Shown piece by piece: positions 33,846 to 44,248 of a stretch of DNA of 64,000 nucleotides (position 1 is its first letter; each line of letters opens with the position of its first letter). Source of the stretch: an uncultured Colwellia sp. GTDB taxonomy: Bacteria; Pseudomonadota; Gammaproteobacteria; Enterobacterales; Alteromonadaceae. The stretch is taken from positions 117,861-181,860 of the forward strand of contig CAJXQI010000010.1 of NCBI GenBank assembly GCA_913058395.1, written 5' to 3'. Under the pieces are notes generated by a model. That model saw nothing but the letters and a program-made list of their open reading frames with translations. It was not told where the DNA came from and ran no database searches. Made by a program: the position numbers and the translations under genes.

Positions 33846-35510
33846 TTATCCCGCAAGTAATTCTTGTGCGTTAGCCAGACTATTTTCGGTAATTTTATCA
33901 CCGGCAAGTAAACGGGCAATTTCTTGGACGCGGCCATTGCTAGAAAGTTCCGTTACTGTGGTTTCTGTGTGTTCTCCGTCAGTTAATTTAGCAACAAATA
34001 ATTGCTGATGACCTTTACTGGCAACTTGCGGTAAATGAGTTACACAAATTACTTGAGTATTTTTAGCTAGCTGTTGCAGTTTTTTACCAACCATTGCTGC
34101 GGTGGGGCCACTAATACCAACATCAACTTCATCAAATATTAAACTTGGCGTAATGACTTTGTCAGCCAATATCACCTGCATGGCTAAACTAATGCGTGAA
34201 AGTTCACCACCTGAGGCTACTTTATTCATTGCTTCAAGTGCTTGCCCTGGGTTTAAGCTAGCAAGGTAACTTACGTTATCAAGGCCGTTGACTGATAAGC
34301 TTTGATCTTTACTCTGGCTAACGTCGATTAAGAACTTGCCATGCTGCATGTTCAGTTCACCCATGCTATTAGTGATCAACTTGCTAAGTTTTTTGGCTGC
34401 TTTGGTTCGTGAGGTTGATAACGTAAGTGCTGAGTCATGATATTTTTGCTTCGCGGCTTCAATATCGTCATTAATTTGTTCTAAACGAGTTTCGTCAGAG
34501 CTAAACAATTGTAGCTCTTGTAATAGTTGTTGATGAAAGTCAGCTAGTTTTTCTGGTGCAACTTGATGCTTTTTCGCTAGCTGCACGGCAGTTGAATAAC
34601 GCTCTTCAATTAATGTGTAAGCTTGTGGGTCAAGCTCTAAGCTTTCGTAATAGTGTTTGACTTCTTGGCTGGCGTCTTCAATTTGAATAAGCGCTTCATT
34701 AAGTTGTTCGGCAATAGCTTTAAGTACTGGGTCGTAATGACTTAATGAGGAAATTTGTTCTGTACTTTGGCGCAAACCATCAACAACGTTAGACTGCTCA
34801 TTTTCAGATAACAGCTGTGCGGCAACGAGTGTTTCGTTAAGAATATGCTGACCATTACTTTGACGTTTGTAATCAACTTCTAAACTTTCGAATTCATTAT
34901 GCTGTAGCGAAAACTCATTAAGCTCGTTAACTTGATACTGTAATAGTTGCTGCTTTGCTTCACGTTGTATTTTACTTTCTTGTAGTTGCTTAGCTTCTTG
35001 GCTAAGTTCACGCCATTGATGATAGTAAAATTTTACGTCGTCGAGTAAATGTTGGTGACTGGCGTAAGCGTCGAGTATGTTGCGTTGCTCATTGGCTTTA
35101 ACGATAAGCTGGTGGTCATGTTGTCCGTGAATGTTAATCAGTAATTGGCCAATTTCTTTTAGTTGCACTAAAGGTACTTGGCTGCCATTAATGTATGATT
35201 TTGAACGACCTTCGGCAGAAATAACTCGGCGAAGAATACATTCGTTATCGACTAACATGTCATTCTTCTTCAGCCATTTTTGTGCAGGTTTATTTTTAGT
35301 GGTGTCGAATGTTGCCGCCAGTTCAGCTTTGGCACAGTTTGGACGTACAACATTGGTTACGGCTCTATCACCCAAACACAGTCCTAAGGCATCAATAGCG
35401 ATTGACTTACCTGCGCCAGTTTCGCCAGTGATAGTTGTCATACCTTGTTGCCAATCAATGTCGAGCGAACGCACAATGGCAAAGTTTTGAATGTTGAGTT
35501 GCAGTAACAT
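33846..35510 (-). CDS. recN: DNA repair protein RecN
   Basis: The 554-residue SMC-like ATPase has an N-terminal Walker A (GETGAGKSIAIDALGLCLGDRA) and a central coiled coil (about 160-370). The C-terminal half carries the signature ASGGELSRISLAMQ and Walker B (SLIFDEVDVGISG). It acts in double-strand break repair. The length equals that of E. coli RecN. A terminator lies upstream, separating it from nadK. An SOS box was not identified with confidence. Confidence 0.97.
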   Translation of the reverse strand: MLLQLNIQNFAIVRSLDIDWQQGMTTITGETGAGKSIAIDALGLCLGDRAVTNVVRPNCAKAELAATFDTTKNKPAQKWLKKNDMLVDNECILRRVISAEGRSKSYINGSQVPLVQLKEIGQLLINIHGQHDHQLIVKANEQRNILDAYASHQHLLDDVKFYYHQWRELSQEAKQLQESKIQREAKQQLLQYQVNELNEFSLQHNEFESLEVDYKRQSNGQHILNETLVAAQLLSENEQSNVVDGLRQSTEQISSLSHYDPVLKAIAEQLNEALIQIEDASQEVKHYYESLELDPQAYTLIEERYSTAVQLAKKHQVAPEKLADFHQQLLQELQLFSSDETRLEQINDDIEAAKQKYHDSALTLSTSRTKAAKKLSKLITNSMGELNMQHGKFLIDVSQSKDQSLSVNGLDNVSYLASLNPGQALEAMNKVASGGELSRISLAMQVILADKVITPSLIFDEVDVGISGPTAAMVGKKLQQLAKNTQVICVTHLPQVASKGHQQLFVAKLTDGEHTETTVTELSSNGRVQEIARLLAGDKITENSLANAQELLAG

Positions 35511-35567
35511 AGTCGCCTCACTAACTTTATCGTAATTGTGTTGTAATAAAGTGTCGTATTAATAACC

Positions 35568-35608
35568 AAAAAACCAGATACTGTTAATTTATACAGTATC
35601 TGGTTTTT
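35568..35608. terminator. Terminator between nadK and recN
   Basis: AAAAACCAGATACTGT and ACAGTATCTGGTTTTT form a 16-bp perfect stem around a short AT loop, with A/T runs on both sides. Confidence 0.92.
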
Positions 35609-35673
35609 ATTCAAGCTATGTTTGCAATTTTATTTTGAATTACCCACTTTAAAGGGCTGCAAGGCAGTTAAAA

Positions 35674-36555
35674 TTAGTAGAGCTTGTTACCCCAACTTAA
35701 CTTGTTTCGTAATACATTAAAGTAGTCGTGATCAAGTGGGTGTATTAAACGTAAAGTATTTTCACTTTTTTTAATGATAACTTCATCACCCGGCATTACC
35801 GCTAAAATTACGTGACCGTCACAACTTACTTGTAAGTTTTCATAGTTTTCGTTGGCAAGTTTGAGCTTTATTTCGCTGTTACCGTCAACCACAATTGGCC
35901 TACTGGTTAGTGTATGTGGAAACATTGGTACCAGTGAAAGAGCGTTTAAATTTGGCGTTAAAATAGGGCCGCCTGCTGACATTGAATAAGCAGTTGAGCC
36001 AGTAGGTGTTGACACAATTAAACCATCAGAGCGCTGACTGAACATAAAGCTACCATCAATGTAGACTTCAAATTCAATCATGTTTGCCACTTTACCCGCA
36101 TGCAATACGGCTTCGTTTACCGCGCTATTGGAACTTTTTAGTTTGCCATGACGATAGACTTCAGCTTCAATAATAAAGCGTTGCTCAGAACGTGACTCAC
36201 CATTTAATATTGCGTTAAGTGGTGCGGTTAAATCATCGGGTGATAAATCAGTTAGGAAACCTAAATTTCCTCGGTTAACGCCTAAAACGCCAATGTTGTA
36301 ACAAGAGAGTACGCGAGCCGCGCCAAGCATATAGCCGTCACCGCCAACCACAATTGCTAAGTCAGCTTGCTGGCCAATGTCGGTTAGAGAAGCAACCGCA
36401 ACATTTTCAATATTTATTGAAGGTGCTACTGAGCTTTCTATCAGTACTTGATAACCTTGCTGAGACAAATACTGATGTAAGGTTTCTATGGTTGAACTGG
36501 CACCGTCGTGATTAGGTTTACCAATTAGTCCAACCGTTTTGTATAATTTACTCAT
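35674..36555 (-). CDS. nadK: NAD kinase
   Basis: The 293-residue enzyme phosphorylates NAD to NADP with ATP. It has the GGDGYML motif (catalytic Asp), [21 protein letters not shown] (the NE/D motif) and the [13 protein letters not shown] glycine loop. The frame opens ten codons upstream, but ATG 36555 ([14 protein letters not shown]) gives the usual family length. It is divergent from grpE, the same arrangement as in E. coli and relatives. Confidence 0.96.
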   Translation of the reverse strand: MSKLYKTVGLIGKPNHDGASSTIETLHQYLSQQGYQVLIESSVAPSINIENVAVASLTDIGQQADLAIVVGGDGYMLGAARVLSCYNIGVLGVNRGNLGFLTDLSPDDLTAPLNAILNGESRSEQRFIIEAEVYRHGKLKSSNSAVNEAVLHAGKVANMIEFEVYIDGSFMFSQRSDGLIVSTPTGSTAYSMSAGGPILTPNLNALSLVPMFPHTLTSRPIVVDGNSEIKLKLANENYENLQVSCDGHVILAVMPGDEVIIKKSENTLRLIHPLDHDYFNVLRNKLSWGNKLY

Positions 36556-36654
36556 TCTTGAGATAAACCGTAATAAAATAGGCAACTAACCGCAGTTTCG
36601 CGCTATTTCACTCGCTTGTAAAGTTGACTTTTTTTTAAATGATTCACTTTTGTG

Positions 36655-36683
36655 CTTGAATCATAAAAACAAGCCCCCATAAT
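36655..36683 (+). promoter_or_regulatory. Sigma-32 heat-shock promoter of grpE
   Basis: CTTGAA (36655-36660) and CCCCATAAT (36675-36683) with a 14-base spacer match the RpoH consensus. Confidence 0.9.
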
Positions 36684-36737
36684 TAGCGGTATTGTGTTTT
36701 ACCAACTTTGAAAATTAAAGATACTTTGGAGTTTTTC

Positions 36738-37373
36738 ATGACTAACGAGTCAACAGAAAATAAGAGTGCTGAAGAAATTGCAGCAGATGAATTAGCAGCA
36801 GAAATTATTGAACAAGCTGAAGAGCAAGTTGAAGTGCAACATGAGCATGCTCATGAAGCTGTTAGCGAAGAGCAAGAAAAAATCAATGAGCTTGAGCTTT
36901 CATTAGCAGCAGCTAAGTCTACAGTAGCAGATCAAAAAGATTCGGTCGTTCGTGCCAAAGCTGAAGTTGATAATGTTCGTCGCCGTTCAGCACAAGATGT
37001 TGAAAAAGCGCGTAAGTTCGCTTTAGAAAAGTTTGCTAGCGAAATGTTAGTGACTGTTGATAACTTAGAACGTGCATTGCAAAACATTGATAAAGATGAT
37101 GAAAGCAATAAAGGTATCATTGAAGGTATTGAATTAACTTATCAAGGTTTACTATCTTCGTTAGAAAAATTTGCGATTAAAGCGATTGATCCACAAGATC
37201 AGCCATTTAACCCTGAGTTACATCAAGCGATGTCAATGCAGGAAGTTGAAGGCGTTGCAGCTAATACGGTTATTGCGGTAATGCAAAAAGGCTATGAGCT
37301 AAACGGTCGTTTAATTCGTCCTGCAATGGTTATGGTGTCAAAAGCTAAACCAAGCGTTGATACAACAGCTTAA
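36738..37373 (+). CDS. grpE: Nucleotide exchange factor GrpE
   Basis: The 211-residue protein has an acidic disordered N terminus (about 1-45), a long dimerising coiled coil (about 48-105, with [20 protein letters not shown]) and a C-terminal beta domain (PEVDPFNP-like [13 protein letters not shown], then [18 protein letters not shown]). It releases ADP from DnaK. The frame extends ten codons upstream, but ATG 36738 has TTTGGAG before it. A sigma-32 promoter lies upstream, and dnaK follows after a terminator with its own promoter. Confidence 0.97.
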   Translation: MTNESTENKSAEEIAADELAAEIIEQAEEQVEVQHEHAHEAVSEEQEKINELELSLAAAKSTVADQKDSVVRAKAEVDNVRRRSAQDVEKARKFALEKFASEMLVTVDNLERALQNIDKDDESNKGIIEGIELTYQGLLSSLEKFAIKAIDPQDQPFNPELHQAMSMQEVEGVAANTVIAVMQKGYELNGRLIRPAMVMVSKAKPSVDTTA

Positions 37374-37431
37374 TTTTTATTTTGAAAATTATTTTGTAGC
37401 TAATGCTCAAATAGTTTCTTAAATGAAAACT

Positions 37432-37459
37432 AAAAACCAGACAAGTGTCTGGTTTTTTT
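37432..37459 (+). terminator. Terminator of grpE
   Basis: AAAAACCAGACA pairs with TGTCTGGTTTTT and is followed by T. Confidence 0.9.
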
Positions 37460-37565
37460 ATGTCTTTTCGTTGATTGATTATTGAACGGTTAAATGCTTC
37501 ATTGGCAGTAATAAAGAGCAGAGGAAATAAAATTTAACATTTTTTAGTTTTTTTCGATAAAAATA

Positions 37566-37594
37566 GTTGAAAAGACTTTTTCCTGCCCCCACTA
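37566..37594 (+). promoter_or_regulatory. Probable sigma-32 promoter of dnaK
   Basis: GTTGAA (37566-37571) and CCCCACTA (37587-37594), 15 bases apart, resemble the RpoH consensus CTTGAA / CCCCAT. It lies about 60 bp upstream of the dnaK start. Confidence 0.75.
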
Positions 37595-37655
37595 ACTGTT
37601 CATCGAAAGATTTAATCTTTATTTTTAACGTAATAAGTATTCGGAGATCCTCAAG

Positions 37656-39584
37656 ATGGGCAAAATTATTGGTATTGACCTAGGGACAACAAACTCTTGT
37701 GTTGCTGTTCTAGATGGCGGCACAGCACGTGTTATTGAAAATGCAGAAGGCGATCGTACAACACCTTCAATTATCGCATATACAGAAGAAGGCGAAACGT
37801 TAGTTGGACAACCAGCTAAACGTCAATCAGTAACCAATCCAACAAACACTTTATACGCAATTAAGCGTTTAATTGGTCGTCGTTTTGAAGACAAAGAAGT
37901 TCAGCGTGATATCGGCATTATGCCATTTGGTATTGTGAAAGCTGACAACGGTGATGCTTGGGTTACTGCACGTGATAAAAACGTTGCTCCACCACAAGTT
38001 TCAGCTGAAGTTTTAGCAAAAATGAAGAAAACAGCTGAAGACTACTTAGGCGAAACAATTTCTGAAGCCGTAATTACGGTTCCTGCATATTTTAACGATT
38101 CACAACGTCAAGCAACTAAAGATGCTGGTCGTATTGCGGGTCTTGATGTTAAACGTATTATCAACGAGCCAACTGCTGCTGCCCTTGCTTACGGCATGGA
38201 CAAGCAAGAAGGCGACAAAGTTGTTGCAGTATACGATTTAGGTGGTGGTACTTTTGATATCTCTATCATCGAAATTGACGAAGTTGAAGGCGAGCATACT
38301 TTTGAAGTACTTGCGACAAACGGCGACACTCACTTAGGTGGTGAAGATTTTGATAACCGTTTAATCAACTATCTTGTCGCTGAATTCAAAAAAGATCAAG
38401 GCATGGATTTAACGTCTGATCCTTTAGCAATGCAACGTTTGAAAGAAGCGGCTGAAAAAGCGAAATGTGAGCTTTCTTCTGCACAACAAACTGATGTTAA
38501 CTTACCGTACATTACTGCTGACGGCTCAGGTCCTAAGCACATGAACATCAAAGTAACACGTGCTAAGTTAGAGTCTTTAGTAGAAGACATGGTTAAAGCA
38601 ACTTTAGAGCCGCTTAAACAAGCGCTTAAAGATGCTGACTTATCAGTAAGTGACGTTAATGACGTTATCTTAGTTGGTGGTCAATCACGTATGCCAATGG
38701 TACAAAAAGCTGTTACTGATTTCTTTGGTAAAGAGCCACGTAAAGATGTTAACCCTGATGAAGCAGTAGCTGCTGGTGCAGCGATTCAAGCGGGTGTTCT
38801 TTCTGGTGATGTGACTGACGTTTTATTATTAGACGTGACACCATTATCATTAGGTATTGAGACAATGGGCGGCGTGATGACGAAAGTTATCGATAAAAAC
38901 ACCACTATCCCAACTAAGCAATCTCAAACGTTCTCAACAGCTGATGATAACCAAGCTGCTGTAACAGTTCATGTTGTACAAGGCGAGCGTAAGCAAGCCT
39001 CTGCTAACAAATCTTTAGGTCAATTTAACCTTGAAGGTATTGACGCTGCACCACGTGGTACGCCACAAATCGAAGTTACTTTCGATATCGATGCTGATGG
39101 TATCTTGCATGTAACGGCTAAAGATAAGAACACAGGTAAAGAACAAAAAATTACCATTAAAGCCTCTTCTGGTCTGTCAGATGAAGAAGTAGAACAAATG
39201 GTACGTGACGCTGAAGCAAATGCTGATGAAGATGCGAAATTTGAAGAGCTTGTACAAGCACGTAACCAAGCCGATGGCATGGTTCACGCAACACGTAAGC
39301 AAATTGAAGAAGCAGGCGACGAATTTGCAGGCGAAGACAAAGAAAAACTTGAAGCAGCATTAACTGAGCTTGAAACAGCTGTTAAAGGCGATGATAAAGA
39401 AGCGATTGATGCTAAATCACAAGCTGTTATCGAAGCTTCTGCTAAGTTAATGGAAATCGCTCAAGCGAAATCTCAAGCAGAAGGTGGTGCTCCAGAAGGC
39501 GCAGCTCCTGAAGCAGATTCATCAGCACCTGCTGGCGATGATGTTGTAGACGCTGAGTTTGAAGAAGTTAAAGACGATAAATAG
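37656..39584 (+). CDS. dnaK: Chaperone DnaK (Hsp70)
   Basis: The 642-residue chaperone has the N-terminal ATPase domain (about 1-385, with [28 protein letters not shown] and VGGQSRMP), the linker [10 protein letters not shown], the substrate domain (about 395-505) and a helical lid. The acidic tail ([14 protein letters not shown]) carries the EEV-like end typical of bacterial DnaK. It folds proteins with DnaJ and GrpE. Codon use is strongly biased, as for a highly expressed gene. GGAG precedes the ATG. Confidence 0.99.
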   Translation: MGKIIGIDLGTTNSCVAVLDGGTARVIENAEGDRTTPSIIAYTEEGETLVGQPAKRQSVTNPTNTLYAIKRLIGRRFEDKEVQRDIGIMPFGIVKADNGDAWVTARDKNVAPPQVSAEVLAKMKKTAEDYLGETISEAVITVPAYFNDSQRQATKDAGRIAGLDVKRIINEPTAAALAYGMDKQEGDKVVAVYDLGGGTFDISIIEIDEVEGEHTFEVLATNGDTHLGGEDFDNRLINYLVAEFKKDQGMDLTSDPLAMQRLKEAAEKAKCELSSAQQTDVNLPYITADGSGPKHMNIKVTRAKLESLVEDMVKATLEPLKQALKDADLSVSDVNDVILVGGQSRMPMVQKAVTDFFGKEPRKDVNPDEAVAAGAAIQAGVLSGDVTDVLLLDVTPLSLGIETMGGVMTKVIDKNTTIPTKQSQTFSTADDNQAAVTVHVVQGERKQASANKSLGQFNLEGIDAAPRGTPQIEVTFDIDADGILHVTAKDKNTGKEQKITIKASSGLSDEEVEQMVRDAEANADEDAKFEELVQARNQADGMVHATRKQIEEAGDEFAGEDKEKLEAALTELETAVKGDDKEAIDAKSQAVIEASAKLMEIAQAKSQAEGGAPEGAAPEADSSAPAGDDVVDAEFEEVKDDK

Positions 39585-39946
39585 TCATTAATTATTGAAT
39601 GGTCTACTGTAGCGCTCAATAGCTGCGTTGGACATGCTCACATACACTTGTATGCTCCGCGTGTCCGCCTTGCTCTATAACGCTTCAGCGACAATTAAAA
39701 TAATTAAACATTTGTTGTTTATAAAGAAATAAGAGCGTCGATAATTATCGGCGCTTTGCTTTATCAAAAGAAAGGGTAAAGTAGCAACGAAATATTGTGA
39801 GTTAACTTCACAATGCTATAAAAAATTAATCATTAATTGATATTAATTTGCTTGGATTTTTGATGTTTTGAGCATGGCTTAAAAATGTCTTATTAAGAAA
39901 CCAAACAAATTAGTGTCCATAAATTTGAAGCAAAGAAATTAAACCT
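39585..39946. other. dnaK-dnaJ intergenic region
   Basis: This gap holds the 82-bp inverted repeat and, at 39732-39757, a weaker hairpin (AGCGTCGATAA / TTATCGGCGCT) that may terminate dnaK. There is no gene. A separate dnaJ promoter is likely but was not assigned. Confidence 0.6.
39607..39688. repeat. Long imperfect inverted repeat between dnaK and dnaJ
   Basis: About 40 bases on each side (left CTGTAGCG..ACATACA, right TGTATGCT..CGCTTCAG) pair imperfectly around a short CTTG centre. The stem is GC-richer than its surroundings. It could be a mobile intergenic element or an mRNA-stabilising or attenuating structure between the two genes. Confidence 0.75.
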
Positions 39947-41089
39947 ATGTCAAAACGCGATTATTATGAAGTGCTTAGTGTTGCAAAAGATGCATCTGAG
40001 CGTGATATCAAAAAAGCCTACAAACGTTTAGCGATGAAGCTACACCCGGATCGTAACGAAGGTGATAAAGCTAAAGAAGAGCAATTTAAAGAAGTTAAAG
40101 AAGCTTACGAAATCTTAAACGATGACCAAAAGCGTGCGGCCTATGATCAATACGGTCATGCTGCTTTTGAACAAGGTGGCCATGGTGGCGGCGGTGGTTT
40201 TGGCGGTGGTCAAGACTTCGGCGATGCTTTTGGTGATATTTTTGGCGATATTTTTGGTGGCGGTGGCCGCCGCGGTGGTGGTCAATCTCGTCAACGTCGT
40301 GGTAGCGATTTACGTTACAACCTTGACCTTAGTCTTGAAGAAGCGGTTAAAGGTAAAACCTTAGAAATTAAAGTACCTACATATGTTAGTTGTGAACCAT
40401 GTGACGGCAGTGGCGCTAAAAAAGGCACCAGTGCAAAAACATGTTCAACTTGTCACGGCCATGGCCAAGTACAAATGCGTCAAGGTTTGTTTGCTGTGCA
40501 ACAAACGTGTCCAACGTGTTCTGGTAAAGGTAAGGTTATTTCAAGCCCTTGTACTTCTTGTCGCGGTCAAGGTCGTGTTGAGAAAACCAAGACCTTATCA
40601 GTGAAAATTCCACCAGGTGTTGATACTGGCGATAGAATTCGCTTATCTGGTGAAGGTGAAGCCGGCGAGCACGGAGCACCAGCAGGTGACTTATACGTTC
40701 AAGCTAACGTAAAAGAGCATAAAATATTTGTTCGTGATGAAAACCATTTATATTGTGAAGTGCCAATTAGTTTCACAACAGCTGCCCTAGGTGGTGATAT
40801 TGAAGTACCAACGCTTGAAGGTAAAGTTAAGCTGAAAATACCGAAAGAAACGCAAACGGGTAAAATGTTCCGTTTACGTGGTAAGGGTGTTAAATCAGTA
40901 CGCAGCCATTCAACGGGTGACTTGATGTGTAAGGTTGTTATTGAAACACCTGTGAGTTTATCTGGCGACCAAGCTGACTTATTGCGTCAATTAGAAGAAA
41001 AAATGGGTAAAAGCACAAGCAAGCATAGCCCGAAAGAAACCGGTTTCTTTGACGGTGTGAAAAAATTCTTCGATGATCTTAAAAGCTAA
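39947..41089 (+). CDS. dnaJ: Co-chaperone DnaJ (Hsp40)
   Basis: The 380-residue protein has a J domain (about 4-70, with HPDRN), a Gly/Phe-rich linker (about 75-125) and a zinc domain with four CxxCxGxG repeats ([32 protein letters not shown]). Two substrate-binding beta domains follow. It delivers substrates to DnaK and triggers ATP hydrolysis. It lies 362 bp after dnaK, a longer gap than usual because of an inserted-looking inverted repeat. Confidence 0.98.
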   Translation: MSKRDYYEVLSVAKDASERDIKKAYKRLAMKLHPDRNEGDKAKEEQFKEVKEAYEILNDDQKRAAYDQYGHAAFEQGGHGGGGGFGGGQDFGDAFGDIFGDIFGGGGRRGGGQSRQRRGSDLRYNLDLSLEEAVKGKTLEIKVPTYVSCEPCDGSGAKKGTSAKTCSTCHGHGQVQMRQGLFAVQQTCPTCSGKGKVISSPCTSCRGQGRVEKTKTLSVKIPPGVDTGDRIRLSGEGEAGEHGAPAGDLYVQANVKEHKIFVRDENHLYCEVPISFTTAALGGDIEVPTLEGKVKLKIPKETQTGKMFRLRGKGVKSVRSHSTGDLMCKVVIETPVSLSGDQADLLRQLEEKMGKSTSKHSPKETGFFDGVKKFFDDLKS

Positions 41090-41114
41090 AATCATTCGAT
41101 AAGTGAATCATTAT

Positions 41115-41143
41115 AAAAATCCTGCATTATGCGGGATTTTTTA
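41115..41143 (+). terminator. Terminator of dnaJ
   Basis: AAAATCCTGCA and TGCGGGATTTT pair around TTA and are followed by T. Confidence 0.92.
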
Positions 41144-41367
41144 TATTATGATCGAATGATTCGCTGTGAGCACGTTAATATTTCACACATTTTCATTTAA
41201 GGTGGTTTTAACATTTAAGCGCCATTTAAATGTTATTTGTTCCATATTCAACTATCTTTAAATCTTTAATTTAATTAACTATTAATGTGCTTTAACGAGC
41301 TTATAAATAAGCAGTTCTGGTACAATTAATAAATGCTTATAAACACACTTTAAGAGAATCATACTGA

Positions 41368-42039
41368 ATGAAAGCTTTGATTATTTCCTTGTTTTTTACC
41401 ATGTTTAGCAGTTACTCAGTTGCTGAGTCAGCCCCTGAAGAGTTACCACCGCTTGACCCTGCCTATGTAGGCGTTCATGGCATGGTGTTAATGAATAAAG
41501 CGTCAACAATTTTTGCTTACCACTTACCGCTGTATCACAAACCTCACGATGTGCAATTGCTGTACAAACTGGATGTAAAAAATGTAGCGCTGGTACATTT
41601 AGTGCGTGATAACGATATGGTAACAATTAAGCCAAAGCCATTTAATTTACAACGATTAATGCGCGGGGAAAAGATTGCTCTGGAAGCTGATATTTACATT
41701 GGACATTTTGAACGTGACGGCATGTTAGTGTACGAAAATATGACGTTAAATTTTGCTAAACAGCTATACATGCGCAAGCTTGATGATATTTCACCTTCAA
41801 GTAATAACCAAGAATATGATGTTGTTTCATATCGTAAAAATAACAAAATTTATATCCATAGAATTCAACAAGCACCAAGCTTTGATCACTTAATTCATAT
41901 TGATGTTAATGCCGGGTGTTTGCCAAAGTTTAATACCTCATCAGCGGTACCTAAACGCACTGAACTGCAATATAAGTTTTTAAACTGCGGTACTATGAAG
42001 CCTTTTTACTTTGAAACTGAAGATTTTAAAAAGCATTAG
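41368..42039 (+). CDS. Secreted protein of unknown function
   Basis: The 223-residue product has a signal peptide (about 1-19, ending SVA). Its mature part has conserved-looking tracts (GVHGMVLMNKASTIFAYHLPLYHKPHD) and two Cys (GCLPKF and LNCGT) late in the sequence that could pair in the periplasm. The HGMVLMN...SHLPLYHxPHD pattern recalls uncharacterised periplasmic proteins of marine gammaproteobacteria, but I cannot name a function. GAGAATC lies before the ATG. A hairpin follows the gene. Confidence 0.75.
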   Translation: MKALIISLFFTMFSSYSVAESAPEELPPLDPAYVGVHGMVLMNKASTIFAYHLPLYHKPHDVQLLYKLDVKNVALVHLVRDNDMVTIKPKPFNLQRLMRGEKIALEADIYIGHFERDGMLVYENMTLNFAKQLYMRKLDDISPSSNNQEYDVVSYRKNNKIYIHRIQQAPSFDHLIHIDVNAGCLPKFNTSSAVPKRTELQYKFLNCGTMKPFYFETEDFKKH

Positions 42040-42079
42040 CTTTGATATGTAGTTGAGTTGTCTGCCTATAAGGTAATAA

Positions 42080-42102
42080 AAAGAGCTGTATACCAGCTCT
42101 TT
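42080..42102. terminator. Hairpin before the 40-residue membrane gene
   Basis: AAAGAGCTG and CAGCTCTTT form a perfect 9-bp stem around TATAC. It could end the upstream transcript or act as a leader structure for the next small gene, whose ribosome site starts 11 bases later. Confidence 0.6.
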
Positions 42103-42126
42103 CTACGTACATGGAGAAGGTATAAC

Positions 42127-42249
42127 ATGAGTACATGGCCGTTCCTTGCCATTTATGGCATCACAACATTACTGTATCCGTATATGCTATGCGCAGGGAC
42201 GTTCATGTTAATGATGTTTGACCAGTTTTTTATTTCGCGTAAACGCTAG
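42127..42249 (+). CDS. Small single-pass membrane protein (40 residues)
   Basis: The frame opens at 42058, but the ATG at 42127 has an excellent ribosome site (GGAGAAGG, about 7 bases upstream). It encodes only MSTWPFLAIYGITTLLYPYM and a further hydrophobic stretch, ending in the basic ISRKR. The product is almost entirely one or two membrane helices with a positive C terminus. Function is unknown. Small proteins of this type often modulate a larger membrane partner. Confidence 0.65.
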   Translation: MSTWPFLAIYGITTLLYPYMLCAGTFMLMMFDQFFISRKR

Positions 42250-42307
42250 GCATCTAGGCTCAAGTCAGTTATAGCGATATGAAACCGTTGATATAGCTCT
42301 AAAATTA

Positions 42308-42778
42308 TTACTCTTCGTCAAAGTTTGGTAACACACCGCTACGGCTATGTTCGAAGATTAGAGAAGTTTCGACTGTTGTTACTTCTTCACGAGACGTTAT
42401 GGCATTAAATACGAACTGGCGTAAGTGCTCACTATCTTTTACTGACATGTGAATGAAGTAATCATAACTACCACCCATATGATATAAGCTGATGATTTCA
42501 GGTAGTTTCAGTAAATCATCTCTGAGTTGATTAACAATGATTTCCGAATAAGGTTGTAATTTAATTGCCGCAATCGCTTCAATATTACCGCCAATACTTT
42601 TGAAATTTATATCTATAAAAGCATTATTAATTACACCATTGTTTTTCATGCGCTTAACGCGTTCTAAGCATGTTGATGGTGCAATACCAATTTGAGCCGC
42701 AAGCTCTTTATTGGTGATATCTGCATCTTTATATAATAACGTAAGTATGCGTAAATCTATGTCGTCTAGTTTTTTCAT
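42308..42778 (-). CDS. Lrp/AsnC family transcriptional regulator
   Basis: The 156-residue protein has the N-terminal winged helix (about 4-62, LDDIDLRILTLLYKDADITNKELAAQIGIAPSTCLERVKRM in outline) and a C-terminal RAM domain (about 68-150, with GGSYDYFIHMSVKD). It is a second, distinct Lrp paralogue (compare 1281-1739). ATG 42778 is chosen over an upstream TTG. It is divergent from nhaA, with which it shares a 250-bp promoter region. A regulatory link is possible but not shown. Confidence 0.9.
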   Translation of the reverse strand: MKKLDDIDLRILTLLYKDADITNKELAAQIGIAPSTCLERVKRMKNNGVINNAFIDINFKSIGGNIEAIAAIKLQPYSEIIVNQLRDDLLKLPEIISLYHMGGSYDYFIHMSVKDSEHLRQFVFNAITSREEVTTVETSLIFEHSRSGVLPNFDEE

Positions 42779-43027
42779 TAATACTTTAACCTTAGGCAAA
42801 GCCTAATCAGTTCATGCTGTTTTCTTAACTAAATATTACACTTATTAAATCCAATATTGCTAGTTAATTCGTTATAGATATGAATTATTTTCGATATTTA
42901 TATCTGTTTCCGAATTTTTATCACTTTCCATTGATTATTTAAAAACACTTTTGCAAATTTGTATAATTCGCTGTTATGACATATTATGTCGTGACGCCTT
43001 TGTATAAATTAACAAAAATGAGCATAA

Positions 43028-44221
43028 ATGATTATTAAAAGTATTAATGACTTCTTAAAACTCGAAGCGGCCAGTGGCATTATTTTAATGTTTGCTGCGG
43101 TTGCTGCCATGATTATTGCCAATTCACCATTTGTACCTTATTACGATATGTTGCTGAACATTCCGGTGCAAGTTTCTGTCGGCAGTTTTGAAATTGCTAA
43201 ACCATTATTATTATGGATTAATGATGGCCTGATGGCGTTGTTTTTCTTTCTGGTTGGTTTAGAGCTTAAGCGAGAGTTTTTAGAAGGTGATTTATCAAAA
43301 CCAGGGCAAGTAACCTTACCGGCAATCGGTGCTTTAGGTGGAATGTTAGTACCCGCATTATGTTATGTCGCATTTAATTATAATGACCCTGAAGCAATTA
43401 ATGGTTGGGCAATTCCAACGGCTACAGATATTGCTTTTGCATTAGGTATTCTGTCAGTTATCGGCAGTAAAGTTCCGTTGCAGCTTAAGGTATTCTTAAC
43501 GTCTTTAGCCATATTTGACGATTTAGGAGCAATTATTGTTATTGCTTTGTTTTATACCGATCAATTGTCGATGTTGTCATTGATATTTTCTACAGTGATA
43601 TTAACTATTTTATTTATTATGAACAAACGCGGCGTAACTAGTACTGCACCATATATTTTCTTGGGTATCGTACTTTGGGTTGCTGTATTAAAGTCAGGCG
43701 TACATGCAACTTTAGCCGGTGTTGTATTGGCATTCTTTATTCCAATGAAAGGTGAAGAAGGGGAGCCATCGCCATTAAAGTCTCTTGAACACAACTTGCA
43801 TTCGCTAGTCGCGTTTATCATTTTACCGGTGTTTGCTTTTGCGAATGCCGGAATAAGCTTTGCCGGTATTGGTGTTGAGCAAGTGATGGCACCAGTACCA
43901 TTAGGCATTATTGTTGGCTTAATCGTTGGTAAGCAACTTGGTGTATTTGGCTTTTGTTTCATTGCCATTAAGTTAGGTTTGGCGCAATTGCCAACTAACG
44001 TCAATTTGCGCTTGTTATATGGTGCAGCCATTTTATGTGGTGTTGGTTTTACCATGAGTTTATTTATTGGTTCTTTAGCATTTGAGCAAGGCAATAGCGG
44101 AAATCTGATCTTTCAAGACCGATTAGGAATTGTTATTGGCTCATTAATATCGGGTGTTTTTGGTTACTTTGTCATTAAAGGTGGCGTAGATAAACTTTCA
44201 AAAGCAGACTCGAAGAAATAA
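43028..44221 (+). CDS. nhaA: Na+/H+ antiporter NhaA
   Basis: The 397-residue inner-membrane antiporter has the family start (NDFLKLEAASGIILMFAAVAAMIIANS) and the WINDGLMALFFFLVGLELKRE helix. It also has the paired-aspartate transport site in TDIAFALGILSVIG and LAIFDDLGAI, and late GVGFTMSLFIGSLAFE. It exports sodium in exchange for protons and fits a marine lifestyle. No nhaR regulator gene is adjacent. An SPFH gene follows 27 bp downstream and may be co-transcribed. Confidence 0.97.
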   Translation: MIIKSINDFLKLEAASGIILMFAAVAAMIIANSPFVPYYDMLLNIPVQVSVGSFEIAKPLLLWINDGLMALFFFLVGLELKREFLEGDLSKPGQVTLPAIGALGGMLVPALCYVAFNYNDPEAINGWAIPTATDIAFALGILSVIGSKVPLQLKVFLTSLAIFDDLGAIIVIALFYTDQLSMLSLIFSTVILTILFIMNKRGVTSTAPYIFLGIVLWVAVLKSGVHATLAGVVLAFFIPMKGEEGEPSPLKSLEHNLHSLVAFIILPVFAFANAGISFAGIGVEQVMAPVPLGIIVGLIVGKQLGVFGFCFIAIKLGLAQLPTNVNLRLLYGAAILCGVGFTMSLFIGSLAFEQGNSGNLIFQDRLGIVIGSLISGVFGYFVIKGGVDKLSKADSKK

Positions 44222-44248
44222 AAATAATTAAAATAAAAAGGAATAGTT

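Noticed and set aside
43561..44094. 177-codon minus-strand frame
   Set aside because: It lies entirely inside nhaA on the opposite strand and has no ribosome site or family resemblance.
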